57,763 bases of DNA from Polaromonas sp. (GTDB lineage: Bacteria; Pseudomonadota; Gammaproteobacteria; Burkholderiales; Burkholderiaceae_C). The stretch covers positions 1-57,763 of the forward strand of contig JAKFXR010000049.1 in NCBI GenBank assembly GCA_021731285.1, read 5' to 3'. Position numbers and translations under genes: made by a program. Below the pieces are notes generated by a model, which searched no databases, had not been told where the DNA came from, and worked only from the letters and a program-made list of their open reading frames with translations. This document shows positions 16,906 to 25,391 of the stretch, in pieces (within the stretch, counting starts at the first letter, position 1; every line of letters begins with the position of its first letter).

Positions 16906-17874
16906 ATGGCAGCAAATCTGGACGGACAACTGGTGGTGGCGATTTCATCGCGCGCGCTGTTTGACTTTGAAGAAGAAAACCGGGTGTTTGAAGACGGCCT
17001 GGTGCAAACCCCGGAGCCCGGGCGTAAACAGGACGCGGCCTACATGCAGTTGCAGCTGGACCGGCTCGACGTGCCGGCCAAACCCGGCGTGGCTTTTTCG
17101 CTTGTCAAAAAGCTGTTGGCCTTCAATAACGCCCCCGACAGCCTGGACGACGCCTCCCCGACTGCCAAACTCGCGCAACGCGTGGAAGTCGTCATCCTCT
17201 CGCGCAACGACCCGGTCTCGGGCATGCGTGTCTTCCGCTCGGCCCAGCACTACGGGCTGAACATCCAGCGCGGCACCTTCAACCGCGGCGAAGCACCGTG
17301 GCGCTACCTCAAGCCCCTGCATGCCAACCTCTTCTTGTCCGCCCATCTCAGCGATGTGCGTGATGCGCTGTCGGCTGGTGTGCCCGCCGCGCAGGTCTAC
17401 CCGCAATCGGCCCACGCCAGCGACAAACACCCGCATGAAGTACGCATTGCCTTTGACGGCGACGCGGTTATTTTTTCAGACGAGGCCGAGCGGGTGTTCC
17501 AGTCGCAGGGCCTGTCGGCCTTTCAGGCGCATGAGCGCGACAAGGCCGCGCAGCCGCTGCTGGCCGGCCCTTTCAAGCCGCTGCTGGAGGCGCTGCACCG
17601 GCTGCAGCAGGTCGGTACCTCGCACATGCGCATACGCACGGCGCTGGTCACCGCGCGCAGCGCACCGGCGCATGAGCGCGCCATCCGCACGCTGATGGAC
17701 TGGAACATCGAGGTTGATGAAGCCATGTTTCTGGGCGGCCTGCCCAAGGGCGAATTCCTGCGCGAGTTCGAGCCCGATTTTTTCTTTGACGACCAGACCG
17801 GCCACGTCAATTCCGCCGCGCAGCATGTGCCGTCGGGCCATGTGGTCAGCGGTGTGTCGAATCAGTTGTCCTGA
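16906..17874 (+). CDS. Cytosolic 5'-nucleotidase (cN-I family)
   Basis: HAD-like 5'-nucleotidase of the cN-I (PF06189) family, 322 aa, expected to dephosphorylate nucleoside monophosphates in the cytosol. Landmarks are LVVAISSRALFDFEEE (N-terminal nucleophile region of this family), SRNDPVSGMRVF, FDGDAVIFSDEAE with a DxD-like motif, TARSAPAHERAIRTLMDW and the acidic FFFDDQTGHV near the end. It begins 25 bases after the CobC-like gene. Whether it acts on cobalamin intermediates or on general nucleotides cannot be decided from sequence. Confidence 0.9.
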   Translation: MAANLDGQLVVAISSRALFDFEEENRVFEDGLVQTPEPGRKQDAAYMQLQLDRLDVPAKPGVAFSLVKKLLAFNNAPDSLDDASPTAKLAQRVEVVILSRNDPVSGMRVFRSAQHYGLNIQRGTFNRGEAPWRYLKPLHANLFLSAHLSDVRDALSAGVPAAQVYPQSAHASDKHPHEVRIAFDGDAVIFSDEAERVFQSQGLSAFQAHERDKAAQPLLAGPFKPLLEALHRLQQVGTSHMRIRTALVTARSAPAHERAIRTLMDWNIEVDEAMFLGGLPKGEFLREFEPDFFFDDQTGHVNSAAQHVPSGHVVSGVSNQLS

Positions 17875-17898
17875 GATCTTTTACCGAGGCTTTCCGCC

Positions 17899-19710
17899 AT
17901 GAACCTGCTCTCCAGCATCTCCAAAAAATTCCGGGGCTTCAAGCTGTTCAGCACAAGGGTTTGGGCACTTTCTGCTCCTTACTTCCAATCGGAAGATAAA
18001 TGGAAAGCGCGCGGCCTCTTGCTGGCCATTGTGCTGCTCAATCTTGGAACCGTCTACATGGCGGTGCAGTTCAACGATTGGTATCGCTTGTTTTACGATG
18101 CTCTTGAAAGAAGGGATGAAGCGGTCTTCTGGCAGCAACTGGGACGCTTTAGCTACCTGGCTTTCGTCGCGATCATCATCGCCGTCTACAAGTTCTACCT
18201 TACGCAGCTCCTTGAAGTGCGCTGGCGCTCCTGGATGACGCGCGATTACCTACGGCGCTGGCTGTCGCACCATGTGTTTTACAGGATGGAGCTGGCCCGG
18301 TTTTCAACCCCCGCCAAAGTTGGCGCTGAGAGCGACACCAGCCCAGACAACCCCGACCAGCGGATACAGGAAGACCTCAACTTATTCACGACCTACTCGA
18401 TATCGCTGACTATGGGGCTTCTCAATGCCGTGGTCACCCTGGTGAGCTTCATCGGCATTCTTTGGGTCCTGTCGGGTTCATTTGCATTCACCTTCGCTGG
18501 TAGCAGCTATTCGATTCCTGGCTTCATGGTGTGGGCGGCTATTGTCTACTGTGCCGCAGGCAGTGTCATCGCGCATTACATCGGGCGGCCACAAATCAAA
18601 CTCAATTTTCTGCAGCAGCGTTATGAGGCCGATTTCCGCCACCACCTGGTGCGGGTGCGCGAGTACAGCGAATCGATCGCGCTGGACAAGGGCGAAGCAG
18701 TCGAACGCGTGCAACTCGACAGCCGGTTTTCCACCGTGCTGGGCAACTACCTGACACTCATCAAAAAGCAGAAAAACCTGATCTGGTTCACCAGCTTCTT
18801 CGGACAGGCTGCCGTTGTATTCCCGTTCATCGTCGCTGCTCCGCGCTTTTTTAGCGGGGCAATTCAACTGGGGCAACTCATCCAGATATCTTCCGCATTT
18901 GGCCGCGTTCAGGACTCGCTGAGCTGGTTTGTTGACAACTACAGCAGCCTGGCCGCCTGGCGGGCCACCACCGATCGCCTGACCAGTTTTGAAGAGAGTT
19001 TTGTGCAGTTGGCCCAGTCGCGGCGGGAACAGTCTGCTATTAATTCAGTAGCTACTGGGAGCGGAAACACATTAGACGCGCAGGACCTGACACTCGCTCT
19101 GCCGAACGGAGCGGTGTTGCTCTCTGAGCTGTCGCTGCATGCCGAAGCCGGCGACAGCGTGCTGCTCAGAGGTCCCTCGGGCAGTGGCAAGTCCACACTG
19201 TTCCGGGCCTTTGCCGGCATCTGGCCGTTCAGCCGTGGCCGCACCAGCTTGCCGGCCGATGCCATGTTTATCCCGCAGCGCCCTTACTTTCCCAACGGCA
19301 CGCTGCGTGATGCGCTGGCCTACCCGCAGCCGGCAGGCAGCTACACCGAAGAGGCCTTGCGCCAGGCGCTGGACGACGCCCTGTTGCCCCAGCTCAAGCA
19401 ACGGCTCAACGACGAAGACGCCTGGAGCCAGAAGCTCTCCGGCGGCGAGCAGCAGCGTCTGGCCATTGCCCGTGTGTTGCTCAAGAAACCAAAGTGGCTG
19501 TTTGCCGACGAGGCCACCAGCGCACTCGACGAGGCCGCGGAAAAAACCCTGTACGAGCGGCTGATTGCCCAGGTGAAGCAAGCGGGAGGCGCTATTGTTT
19601 CCATAGCGCACCGACCAGCCGTTGGGGCTTACCACGGCAAGCGCTGGGAGCTGGAAAAATTGCCTGAAGGCTCGCCCGCGCTGTACCAACTCAAGGAGAG
19701 CGCTGCATGA
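17899..19710 (+). CDS. SbmA/BacA-type ABC transporter, fused membrane and ATPase domains (YddA-like)
   Basis: 603-aa inner-membrane protein with an N-terminal SbmA/BacA-like membrane domain (ABC_membrane_2) and a C-terminal nucleotide-binding domain. Typical blocks of the first domain are NDWYRLFYDALERRD, NPDQRIQEDL and RFSxxxxNYL. The second domain has Walker A GPSGSGKST, signature LSGGEQQR and Walker B FADEATSALDE. Relatives move vitamin B12, bleomycin or antimicrobial peptides, or very-long-chain fatty acids. The linker before the ATPase contains SAINSVATGSG, encoded by a GCTAT palindrome. It starts 24 bases after the nucleotidase and overlaps the next gene by 4 bases. Confidence 0.92.
   Translation: MNLLSSISKKFRGFKLFSTRVWALSAPYFQSEDKWKARGLLLAIVLLNLGTVYMAVQFNDWYRLFYDALERRDEAVFWQQLGRFSYLAFVAIIIAVYKFYLTQLLEVRWRSWMTRDYLRRWLSHHVFYRMELARFSTPAKVGAESDTSPDNPDQRIQEDLNLFTTYSISLTMGLLNAVVTLVSFIGILWVLSGSFAFTFAGSSYSIPGFMVWAAIVYCAAGSVIAHYIGRPQIKLNFLQQRYEADFRHHLVRVREYSESIALDKGEAVERVQLDSRFSTVLGNYLTLIKKQKNLIWFTSFFGQAAVVFPFIVAAPRFFSGAIQLGQLIQISSAFGRVQDSLSWFVDNYSSLAAWRATTDRLTSFEESFVQLAQSRREQSAINSVATGSGNTLDAQDLTLALPNGAVLLSELSLHAEAGDSVLLRGPSGSGKSTLFRAFAGIWPFSRGRTSLPADAMFIPQRPYFPNGTLRDALAYPQPAGSYTEEALRQALDDALLPQLKQRLNDEDAWSQKLSGGEQQRLAIARVLLKKPKWLFADEATSALDEAAEKTLYERLIAQVKQAGGAIVSIAHRPAVGAYHGKRWELEKLPEGSPALYQLKESAA
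19036..19052. repeat. GCTA palindrome inside the SbmA-like gene
   Basis: GCTAT...GTAGC (19036-19052) encodes AINSVA in the linker between membrane and ATPase domains. A second perfect GCGCTAT/ATAGCGC palindrome lies at 19589-19609 near the switch region. That one falls in conserved protein and may be chance. Confidence 0.45.
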
Positions 19711-20033
19711 TTGCCGCCACACCCAGCGCACCGTATTACGCGGTGATCTTCACCTCCCTGCGCACCGACATCGACGAAGGCTACGGCGCCATGGCTGACC
19801 GAATGGTGGAGCTGGCTGCGCAGCAGCCCGGTTTTCTGGGTGTTGAATCTGCCCGGGAAGGCGTGGGCATCACGGTGAGCTACTGGCGCGATCTCGAATC
19901 CATCAAGGCCTGGAAAGCCAACGCAGAACACCTGGTGGCGCAGCAAAGCGGGCGCAGCGACTGGTACCGCCAGTACAAAACCCGCATCGCCAGGGTCGAA
20001 CGCGACTACGGTTTCGACAGCCCCGCGCTGTAG
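19707..20033 (+). CDS. Antibiotic biosynthesis monooxygenase (ABM) fold protein
   Basis: 108-aa protein of the dimeric alpha/beta-barrel ABM superfamily (YqjZ-like), cytosolic. The pattern [18 protein letters not shown]...[18 protein letters not shown] with an aromatic W near position 70 is diagnostic. Its ATG overlaps the stop of the SbmA-like gene (ATGA), so it is co-translated with that transporter. At the 3' end it overlaps queC on the other strand by 28 bases. Enzymes of this fold oxidise or degrade small aromatic/haem-like molecules. The substrate is unknown. Confidence 0.88.
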   Translation: MIAATPSAPYYAVIFTSLRTDIDEGYGAMADRMVELAAQQPGFLGVESAREGVGITVSYWRDLESIKAWKANAEHLVAQQSGRSDWYRQYKTRIARVERDYGFDSPAL

Positions 20034-20713
20034 GCCGCAAAACCACGCGCACGCAGCTCGCAGGCCGGGCACTGGCCGCAGCCATAACCCCAGGCGTGGC
20101 GGTGCTCGCGGTCTCCCAGGTAGCAGGTGTGGGTGTGCTCGACGATCAGCTCCACCAGCGCCTGCCCGCCCAGCGAGTGCGCCAGCGCCCAGGTGGCGGC
20201 CTTGTCTATCCACATCAGCGGCGTGTCGATCAAAAAGCGCTTGTCCATGCCCAGCGACAGCGCCAGTTGCATGGCCTTGATGGTGTCGTCGCGGCAGTCG
20301 GGGTAGCCTGAAAAATCGGTCTCGCAAACGCCGGTCACCAGCACCTGCAGGTCGCGCCGGTAGGCCAGCGCCGCGGCCAGCGTCAAAAACAGCAGGTTGC
20401 GGCCCGGCACAAAGGTGTTGGGCAAGCCCGAGGCTTCCATTTTGAAAGCAGTATCGCGGGTCAGCGAGGTCTCGCTGACCTGGCCCAGCACGGCCAGGTC
20501 CAGCAAATGGTCGTCACCCATTTTTGGCGCCCATTGGGGGAACTTTGCCTTGATCTCGCGCAGCACCTGCAGCCGCGCCTGTAACTCGACGCTGTGCCGC
20601 TGACCATAGTCAAAGGCCACGGTTTCCACACGCTCATATTTCGAGAGCGCCTGAGCCAGACAGGTGGTGGAGTCCTGCCCGCCTGAAAACAAAACAAGTG
20701 CGGTGGTATGCAT
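20006..20713 (-). CDS. queC: 7-cyano-7-deazaguanine synthase (QueC)
   Basis: ATP-dependent enzyme that turns 7-carboxy-7-deazaguanine into preQ0 on the queuosine pathway, cytosolic. The PP-loop [16 protein letters not shown] is at the N-terminus when the ATG at 20713 is used (235 aa). The eight residues upstream of it lack a role. The zinc site is visible as CYLG...[14 protein letters not shown] at the C-terminus. Intermediate blocks [14 protein letters not shown] and [12 protein letters not shown] are typical. No other queuosine gene and no preQ1 riboswitch is seen nearby. Its end overlaps the ABM gene tail to tail. Confidence 0.95.
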   Translation of the reverse strand: MHTTALVLFSGGQDSTTCLAQALSKYERVETVAFDYGQRHSVELQARLQVLREIKAKFPQWAPKMGDDHLLDLAVLGQVSETSLTRDTAFKMEASGLPNTFVPGRNLLFLTLAAALAYRRDLQVLVTGVCETDFSGYPDCRDDTIKAMQLALSLGMDKRFLIDTPLMWIDKAATWALAHSLGGQALVELIVEHTHTCYLGDREHRHAWGYGCGQCPACELRARGFAAYSAGLSKP

Positions 20714-20766
20714 GCGAAAAACCGGGCGATGTGTCAAAGACGCTATTGTGCCCCGCGCGATTCAGG

Positions 20767-22890
20767 CTAAAACCGGTAGCTCGCCGACAGGCCCAGCACA
20801 TGGCTGCGCCCGGCAGCTGGCTCGAAATAGCGGCCATTGCCTTCGTTAACAATGACCGAGCCTGCGTGTTTGCGGTTGGCGAGGTTGTCAATGCGGGCCG
20901 TGGCCGACACGCTCCAGCGATCCACTTCCCACGCATAGCCCACGTGGCTGCCCAAAGAGACAAAGGACGCAGCGGCATCGCTGTTGATGTCGTTGACCGC
21001 CACGCTGCCGAGGTAGCGCGCGTCCACGCCTGCGCGCCATCCCGTCGGGGGCCGCCAGCCCAGCTCGGCAGCCAGGGCCGTGCGCGCTATACCCGGAATG
21101 CGGTTGCCCGCAGGCACGAAGCCGGCCGGACACAGATTGGTGTTGACCGGACAGGCAAAGGCATCGCGATAACGGGCATCGAGCCAGGTGTAGGAGGCCT
21201 GCGCCAGCCAGTGGCGCGCAGGTGCCACGCTGGCGCTCAGCTCCAGCCCGCGGCGGCGCGTGGCGCCTGCATTCTGGAAAGTGCTGCGGCCGCCTGCATT
21301 GGTCTGGGTGACGATTTCATCCCGCGTGCTGGTGTGAAAAACTGCTGCCGTCCACCCGCCACGCAGGGGCGCGCCCTCGGCAGTACGCCACTTCACACCG
21401 GCCTCCCCATTGTTGCTGCGTGAGGGCTGCAACGCGAAATTCAGACCCGTCCCTGTCGTGCGGTAAGCCAGTTCGTTGAATGTCGGCGTTTCAAACCCGC
21501 TGCCCGCTGCCGCGTACACGCGCCACTGTGCCGACGGCGCAAATGTCACGCCGCCAGCAGGCAAGGTGGCGCTGTAACGCACGCTGCCGCTGTCATTGCC
21601 ATTGGTCCCCACGATGTAGTTGTCGGCCGAGCTGAAGCGCACCAGGCTGTGCCGCACGCCGGCATTGACCGTCCATCGGGTATCCGGCTTCCAGCTTGCC
21701 TGCACATAAGGGTCCAGACTGCTCACCCGGTTGTTTTCATCGCGCCGCAATACACCCTGCACACCCAGGGTGGCACCCTGAAAGTTCTGCCAGCCGCGCC
21801 GCTGTTCCTGCATGCCGTCCCAGGCCAGGCCGCTCACAAGTTCCAGCGGACGTTCAGCCAGCAGTAGTCGCGTGGTCCAGCGCAGGTCCAGCCCGGCATA
21901 GCCGCGGTCCAGGCCAATCACACCACCGGGGTGCAGCGGATTGTTCTGGACACCGGTGGGAATCGACTGGTACTGGGTGGTTGCACGCTGGCCCCCATAG
22001 GTCATCAGCCGCAGTTGGTTGTCGGCATTGAGCCGGTGTTCATAGACCGCTCCGATCTGGCTCTGACGCACGCTTTTGCGGGTGTCAAAACTGGTCGCAG
22101 ACACATCGGCGTTGCGCGGATCGGCGTCAAACTGGGCCCGGCTCAGGCCCAGCGGATCCTGCGCCTGCACCGACAAGGTGTTGGCGAGCAGGGTCAGTGT
22201 GCGGTCCGTGTCCAGTCGCCAGTCCAGCCGGGCATTGGCGCCATCGCGTTCGGACGCGCTGTGCTGGCGGTAGCCGTCGGTGCGCAGACGTCCGACGCTC
22301 AGAACATGGCCCAGCGCTCCCGCCCCTCCGCTTGCCTTGATGTCCTCCCGTCGCAGGCCATACGAGCCCCAACTGGCACTGCCGGTCAGGACCGGAGGAC
22401 CCTGGCCTTCATCGGTAAACACCTGAAGGACGCCGCCCGATGAATTGCCATGCAACACCGAAAATGGTCCACGCAGTATTTCAATGCGCCCAACCGACGC
22501 GAGGTCCATGTGCGACACCTGACCCTGCCCGTCCGGCATGGTGGCGGGAATGCCGTCCACGTACAAGCGCACACCGCGTACGCCAAAAGTGGAGCGGGCT
22601 CCGAAACCCCGCACCGACAACTGCAGGTCCTGCGCCTGGTTTTGCCGGTCCCGGGCCAGCAGGCCTGGCACCAGCGACAGGCTTTCCGACAGGTTGACCT
22701 GTGCGCGGCCATCACTGCGCACGCGTTCTCCATCGATCACCTCGACCGAGGCCGGCACATCAAAAGGCTGCACCCCGCTGCGGGTGGCGCTGACACTGAC
22801 CGGCGCGAGCGCAGGCTGCGACAGGGCAACACCCGGCGCAGCCATCAGGGCGACGGCCAGACAGGACAATCGTGGTGGGGAAAATCTCAA
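20767..22890 (-). CDS. TonB-dependent outer-membrane receptor
   Basis: 707-aa receptor that imports siderophores, cobalamin or other large ligands using TonB energy. It has a signal peptide (LSCLAVALMAAPGVALSQ), a plug domain (ESLSLVPGLLARDRQNQ, LQLSVRGFGARSTFGVRGVRLYVDGIP, IEILRGPFSVLHGNSSGG) and a 22-strand-type barrel. The protein ends in Phe (SYRF). The start is TTG with GAGGTG upstream, and no suitable ATG lies nearby. No Fur box or cobalamin riboswitch was recognised in the 92 bases before it. The ligand is unknown. The nearby cob genes make corrinoids possible but not demonstrated. Confidence 0.92.
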   Translation of the reverse strand: MRFSPPRLSCLAVALMAAPGVALSQPALAPVSVSATRSGVQPFDVPASVEVIDGERVRSDGRAQVNLSESLSLVPGLLARDRQNQAQDLQLSVRGFGARSTFGVRGVRLYVDGIPATMPDGQGQVSHMDLASVGRIEILRGPFSVLHGNSSGGVLQVFTDEGQGPPVLTGSASWGSYGLRREDIKASGGAGALGHVLSVGRLRTDGYRQHSASERDGANARLDWRLDTDRTLTLLANTLSVQAQDPLGLSRAQFDADPRNADVSATSFDTRKSVRQSQIGAVYEHRLNADNQLRLMTYGGQRATTQYQSIPTGVQNNPLHPGGVIGLDRGYAGLDLRWTTRLLLAERPLELVSGLAWDGMQEQRRGWQNFQGATLGVQGVLRRDENNRVSSLDPYVQASWKPDTRWTVNAGVRHSLVRFSSADNYIVGTNGNDSGSVRYSATLPAGGVTFAPSAQWRVYAAAGSGFETPTFNELAYRTTGTGLNFALQPSRSNNGEAGVKWRTAEGAPLRGGWTAAVFHTSTRDEIVTQTNAGGRSTFQNAGATRRRGLELSASVAPARHWLAQASYTWLDARYRDAFACPVNTNLCPAGFVPAGNRIPGIARTALAAELGWRPPTGWRAGVDARYLGSVAVNDINSDAAASFVSLGSHVGYAWEVDRWSVSATARIDNLANRKHAGSVIVNEGNGRYFEPAAGRSHVLGLSASYRF

Positions 22891-22982
22891 GGCAGCACCT
22901 CAGCTATCGGGCTGATTCTGCCCTTTGCCCGGCCATCGCGTGCGGCCAGGATGCCAACAGCCGCCGCGGGGTGGCCTGGAGC

Positions 22983-23432
22983 TTAGCCGGTTTGCAAGCT
23001 GCTGTTCGCCGGGACAGCGGTCTCGGAAATGTCCTGCAACACGCCGGCGACATTCTTGTCTTTGGTTTTGGTGGCGATGTCTCCCAGCGACAACATGCCC
23101 ACCAGAGATTTGGCGCGGTCAACCACAGGCAGGCGCCTGACCTGGGCGTCTCCCATTTTTTCCATCACTTCGCTGATGGACTGGTCTTCAAAACACCAGA
23201 GCACTTCTTCACTCATGATGGCTTCCAGCGGCGTCTTGTCGCAGGCCAGGCCCTGAGCGACTGCTCGCAAGGCAATGTCCCGGTCGGTGACCATGCCGAC
23301 AAGTCTTTTCCCGTCGCAGACGGGGATGGCGCCGACGTTCAACTCTTCCATGGCCTGCGCCGCGCGCATCAGCGAATCGGTGGGAGACATGGCCCTGACA
23401 TTGCGGGTCATGATGGTGGACACTGCGGGCAT
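22983..23432 (-). CDS. CBS-domain pair protein
   Basis: 149-aa protein made of two CBS domains forming one Bateman module, likely a cytosolic sensor of adenine nucleotides. The first repeat shows TIMTRNVRAMSPTDSLMRAAQAM and VCDGKRLVGMVTDRDIALRA. The second shows IMSEEVLWCFEDQSISEVM and PVVDRAKSLVGMLSLGDIA. I use the ATG at 23432, because the 39 upstream residues are atypical. It stands alone upstream of the TonB receptor on the same strand (92-base gap). Partner unknown. Confidence 0.9.
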   Translation of the reverse strand: MPAVSTIMTRNVRAMSPTDSLMRAAQAMEELNVGAIPVCDGKRLVGMVTDRDIALRAVAQGLACDKTPLEAIMSEEVLWCFEDQSISEVMEKMGDAQVRRLPVVDRAKSLVGMLSLGDIATKTKDKNVAGVLQDISETAVPANSSLQTG

Positions 23433-23621
23433 GGTGAAACTCCAGAAAAATACGCCGAGAGTTGACGCTTTACCAGCATATCCACGCCAACAGATACAAC
23501 TGTCGGACAAATACCACCCCGTGCGTAGGCCCCGCCACCCGCTGATCAATGGTCAGCTTGCCTGCCTGCAAAATGTGAAAATGCAGCCTGTTTCACACAC
23601 TCCTTACAACTCCAGCCCGCC

Positions 23622-24098
23622 ATGAATATTCAAAAAGACACCGCCGTTACCCTGCGCTTCAAAGTCGCCGATCTTCAGGGGAAACTCGTTGAGGAAAGCC
23701 GTGAGCCCATGGTCTACCTGCATGGCGGCTACGGCAACACACTGCCCAGGATAGAAGAAGCCCTGGAGGGCAAGACTGAGGGTTACCAGACCACGCTGGA
23801 ACTGCAGCCGCAGGACGCTTTTGGCCTGCGCGATGAAGCCCTGGTGCGAACCATCCCCAAAAGCCAGTTTCCCCCGGGCGTCAAGGTAGGCGGCCAGCTC
23901 GAAGGACGCGGGGACGATGGCCAGACACACGCTTTCACCGTGACCAAGATCAAGGGCGACACCGTCATGCTGGACGGCAACCATCCCCTCGCCGGCAAAG
24001 CCCTGCGCTTTAACCTGACCGTGACGGGCGTGCGCGCCGCCACCGAGGAAGAAATCGCCCACCGCCATGTCCATGGCGAGCACGGACACCATCACTGA
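23622..24098 (+). CDS. FKBP-type peptidyl-prolyl isomerase, SlyD-like
   Basis: 158-aa prolyl isomerase/chaperone of the SlyD group, cytosolic. The FKBP domain is interrupted by the IF (insert-in-flap) chaperone domain between DAFGLRDEALVRTIPKSQF and GNHPLAGKALRFNLTV. The opening DTAVTLRFKVAD and YLHGGYGNTLPRIEEALEG are typical. The C-terminus is His-rich (HRHVHGEHGHHH), a metal-binding tail like that used for nickel handling in E. coli SlyD. It is monocistronic and convergent with the small membrane-protein gene 4 bases beyond. Confidence 0.93.
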   Translation: MNIQKDTAVTLRFKVADLQGKLVEESREPMVYLHGGYGNTLPRIEEALEGKTEGYQTTLELQPQDAFGLRDEALVRTIPKSQFPPGVKVGGQLEGRGDDGQTHAFTVTKIKGDTVMLDGNHPLAGKALRFNLTVTGVRAATEEEIAHRHVHGEHGHHH

Positions 24099-24102
24099 GA
24101 TA

Positions 24103-24363
24103 TCACTTTGGGGCTGGAGGGTGGCGAAAGGCCTTGACCCGCTCCACAGCGGTTTCCACCAGGCCCACCATCCAGCACACCGGGCAGCCGCGCATCAGCA
24201 CCAAGGCAAGGACTGCCGCAAGGATGGCCCCCACAGGCTGCGCGTGCTGATGGCTGATCGCAAAATACAGCAGCGTAAAGGCAACTGCGCCGCGTAGCAG
24301 GTGACCGCTCACACTCCGGCTGGCAAACATGCCGGTGCGGCTTTTTCCGAGCCAGCCCGTCAT
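24103..24363 (-). CDS. Small membrane protein with CPxC motif (DUF2892/YgaP-like)
   Basis: 86-aa protein with two hydrophobic segments (about residues 22-37 and 43-60) and the motif RGCPVCWMVGLVET directly after the second. It resembles the small DUF2892 membrane domain (found C-terminal in YgaP), where a GxCPLY motif usually sits at this place. Here it is a CPxC dithiol instead. The ATG overlaps the sigma-factor stop by four bases. Together with the 71-aa protein upstream it flanks the sigma factor. A membrane redox or metal partner of the sigma factor is an inference. Confidence 0.75.
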   Translation of the reverse strand: MTGWLGKSRTGMFASRSVSGHLLRGAVAFTLLYFAISHQHAQPVGAILAAVLALVLMRGCPVCWMVGLVETAVERVKAFRHPPAPK

Positions 24364-24899
24364 GATGCCGGGCCCGGGGTCACCTCCGGCCGCAAATACT
24401 CGCGCAGCAGGGCACGGCCGCGGTGGATGCGGCTTTTGGCCGCCTCGCGCGTCGTGCCCAGCCGCAGGGCCAGCTCGGAGATTGTCAGTTGCTCCATGTC
24501 GCGCATCAGGATGACTTCGCGGTAGATGGCGGGCAGCGATTCCAGCGCACGTACCAGATCGATGCGCAGCTCGTCCTGGGGGATGTGAGCAAAATACTCA
24601 GCCTCATGCCTTTGGGTGATCTCCTCGGTGCCGCGCAGTGCAACCAGCGCCGGCAGCATGCACATGCGCGCCACAACGCGAAACACCCAGGACGCCATGG
24701 CCGCCATGTCGCGCACATTGCCGACGCGGCGGTAGACAACAATCAGCGCCTCCTGAACAACGTCCTCGATGGCGGTACTGCGGTGGCACTGATGGCGGGC
24801 GTAGCGCCGGATGTCCGGCTGCAATTGCCGCAGCAAGCGCTCCAGCGCCAGGGGGTCGCCGGCCTGGGCGGCCGCAATAACGGCCGGATCCAGCGCCAT
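24360..24899 (-). CDS. ECF-type RNA polymerase sigma factor
   Basis: 179-aa sigma-70 family protein with region 2 (AIEDVVQEALIVVYRRVGNVRDMAAMASWVFRV) and region 4 (LPAIYREVILMRDMEQLTISELALRLG...KSRIHRGRALLREYL). Regions 1 and 3 are absent, as in extracytoplasmic-function sigma factors. The start at 24899 overlaps the stop of the preceding 71-aa membrane-protein gene (TGATG), and its own stop overlaps the following one (ATGA). No classical anti-sigma (zinc-binding ASD, RskA) gene is adjacent. The two CPxC membrane proteins are therefore candidate regulators. The longer frame to 25139 overlaps that gene and is rejected. Confidence 0.9.
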   Translation of the reverse strand: MALDPAVIAAAQAGDPLALERLLRQLQPDIRRYARHQCHRSTAIEDVVQEALIVVYRRVGNVRDMAAMASWVFRVVARMCMLPALVALRGTEEITQRHEAEYFAHIPQDELRIDLVRALESLPAIYREVILMRDMEQLTISELALRLGTTREAAKSRIHRGRALLREYLRPEVTPGPAS

Positions 24900-25114
24900 C
24901 ACCGCGGCGGTCCTTCCACCGGCTTGCGGCCCACCATGGCACAGGCAGGGCAAAACCCCACCAGACCTGTCAGTGCGGTAAACACTCCGGCGCCGGTCAG
25001 CAGCAAGCCAAGCGTCGTCGGGCCTATCAGGGTCAGGGCACAGGCCGCCATCAAGCCCCCCGTCAACACACGCAACCAGCCCTCTTTGGATCCGACGTTT
25101 TTCCGATAGAACAT
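24899..25114 (-). CDS. DUF2892 membrane protein with CPxC motif
   Basis: 71-aa protein starting at the ATG at 25114, which has AGGAG seven bases upstream. It opens with FYRKNVGSKEGWLRVLTGG, the typical N-terminus of DUF2892 (YgaP-like) proteins. Two hydrophobic helices and GFCPACAMVGRKP follow. The conserved family motif GxCPLY appears here as CPAC, giving a CxxC-type dithiol. It is the first gene of a three-gene, start-stop-overlapping operon with the sigma factor and the second CPxC protein. Confidence 0.82.
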   Translation of the reverse strand: MFYRKNVGSKEGWLRVLTGGLMAACALTLIGPTTLGLLLTGAGVFTALTGLVGFCPACAMVGRKPVEGPPR

Positions 25115-25391
25115 TTTGTTCTCCTTGACTGCCATGCAAAATGAGGCATCAAGGCAAAGAGGGCCGTGAAGGACAAAAGGATTCATTTTCTTTTTCAGAC
25201 AGTGCAGACAGGACTTAATTCAGGACATGGGCCTTGCCGGATGCAGAAGGCGCCGTTTTTGCAGGCAAACTCGGCACTTGTCTGCAAACTAAGGATAAAC
25301 CCGGAATTTGCTGCCAACCCCGTCCCTTGACGGCGGGAAGTCAGATACTGATTGCTGCGCAGCTGTAACAGATCGCCAGAAAAGGGCTCGG

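Noticed and set aside
19589-19609. GCGCTAT/ATAGCGC palindrome near the end of the SbmA-like ABC gene as a repeat insertion
   Set aside because: It encodes the conserved region before the switch His of the ATPase, so the palindrome is probably a chance result of coding sequence.
22891-22982. Cobalamin riboswitch before the TonB receptor or cobT
   Set aside because: No B12-box-like conserved sequence was found in the short gaps before either gene.
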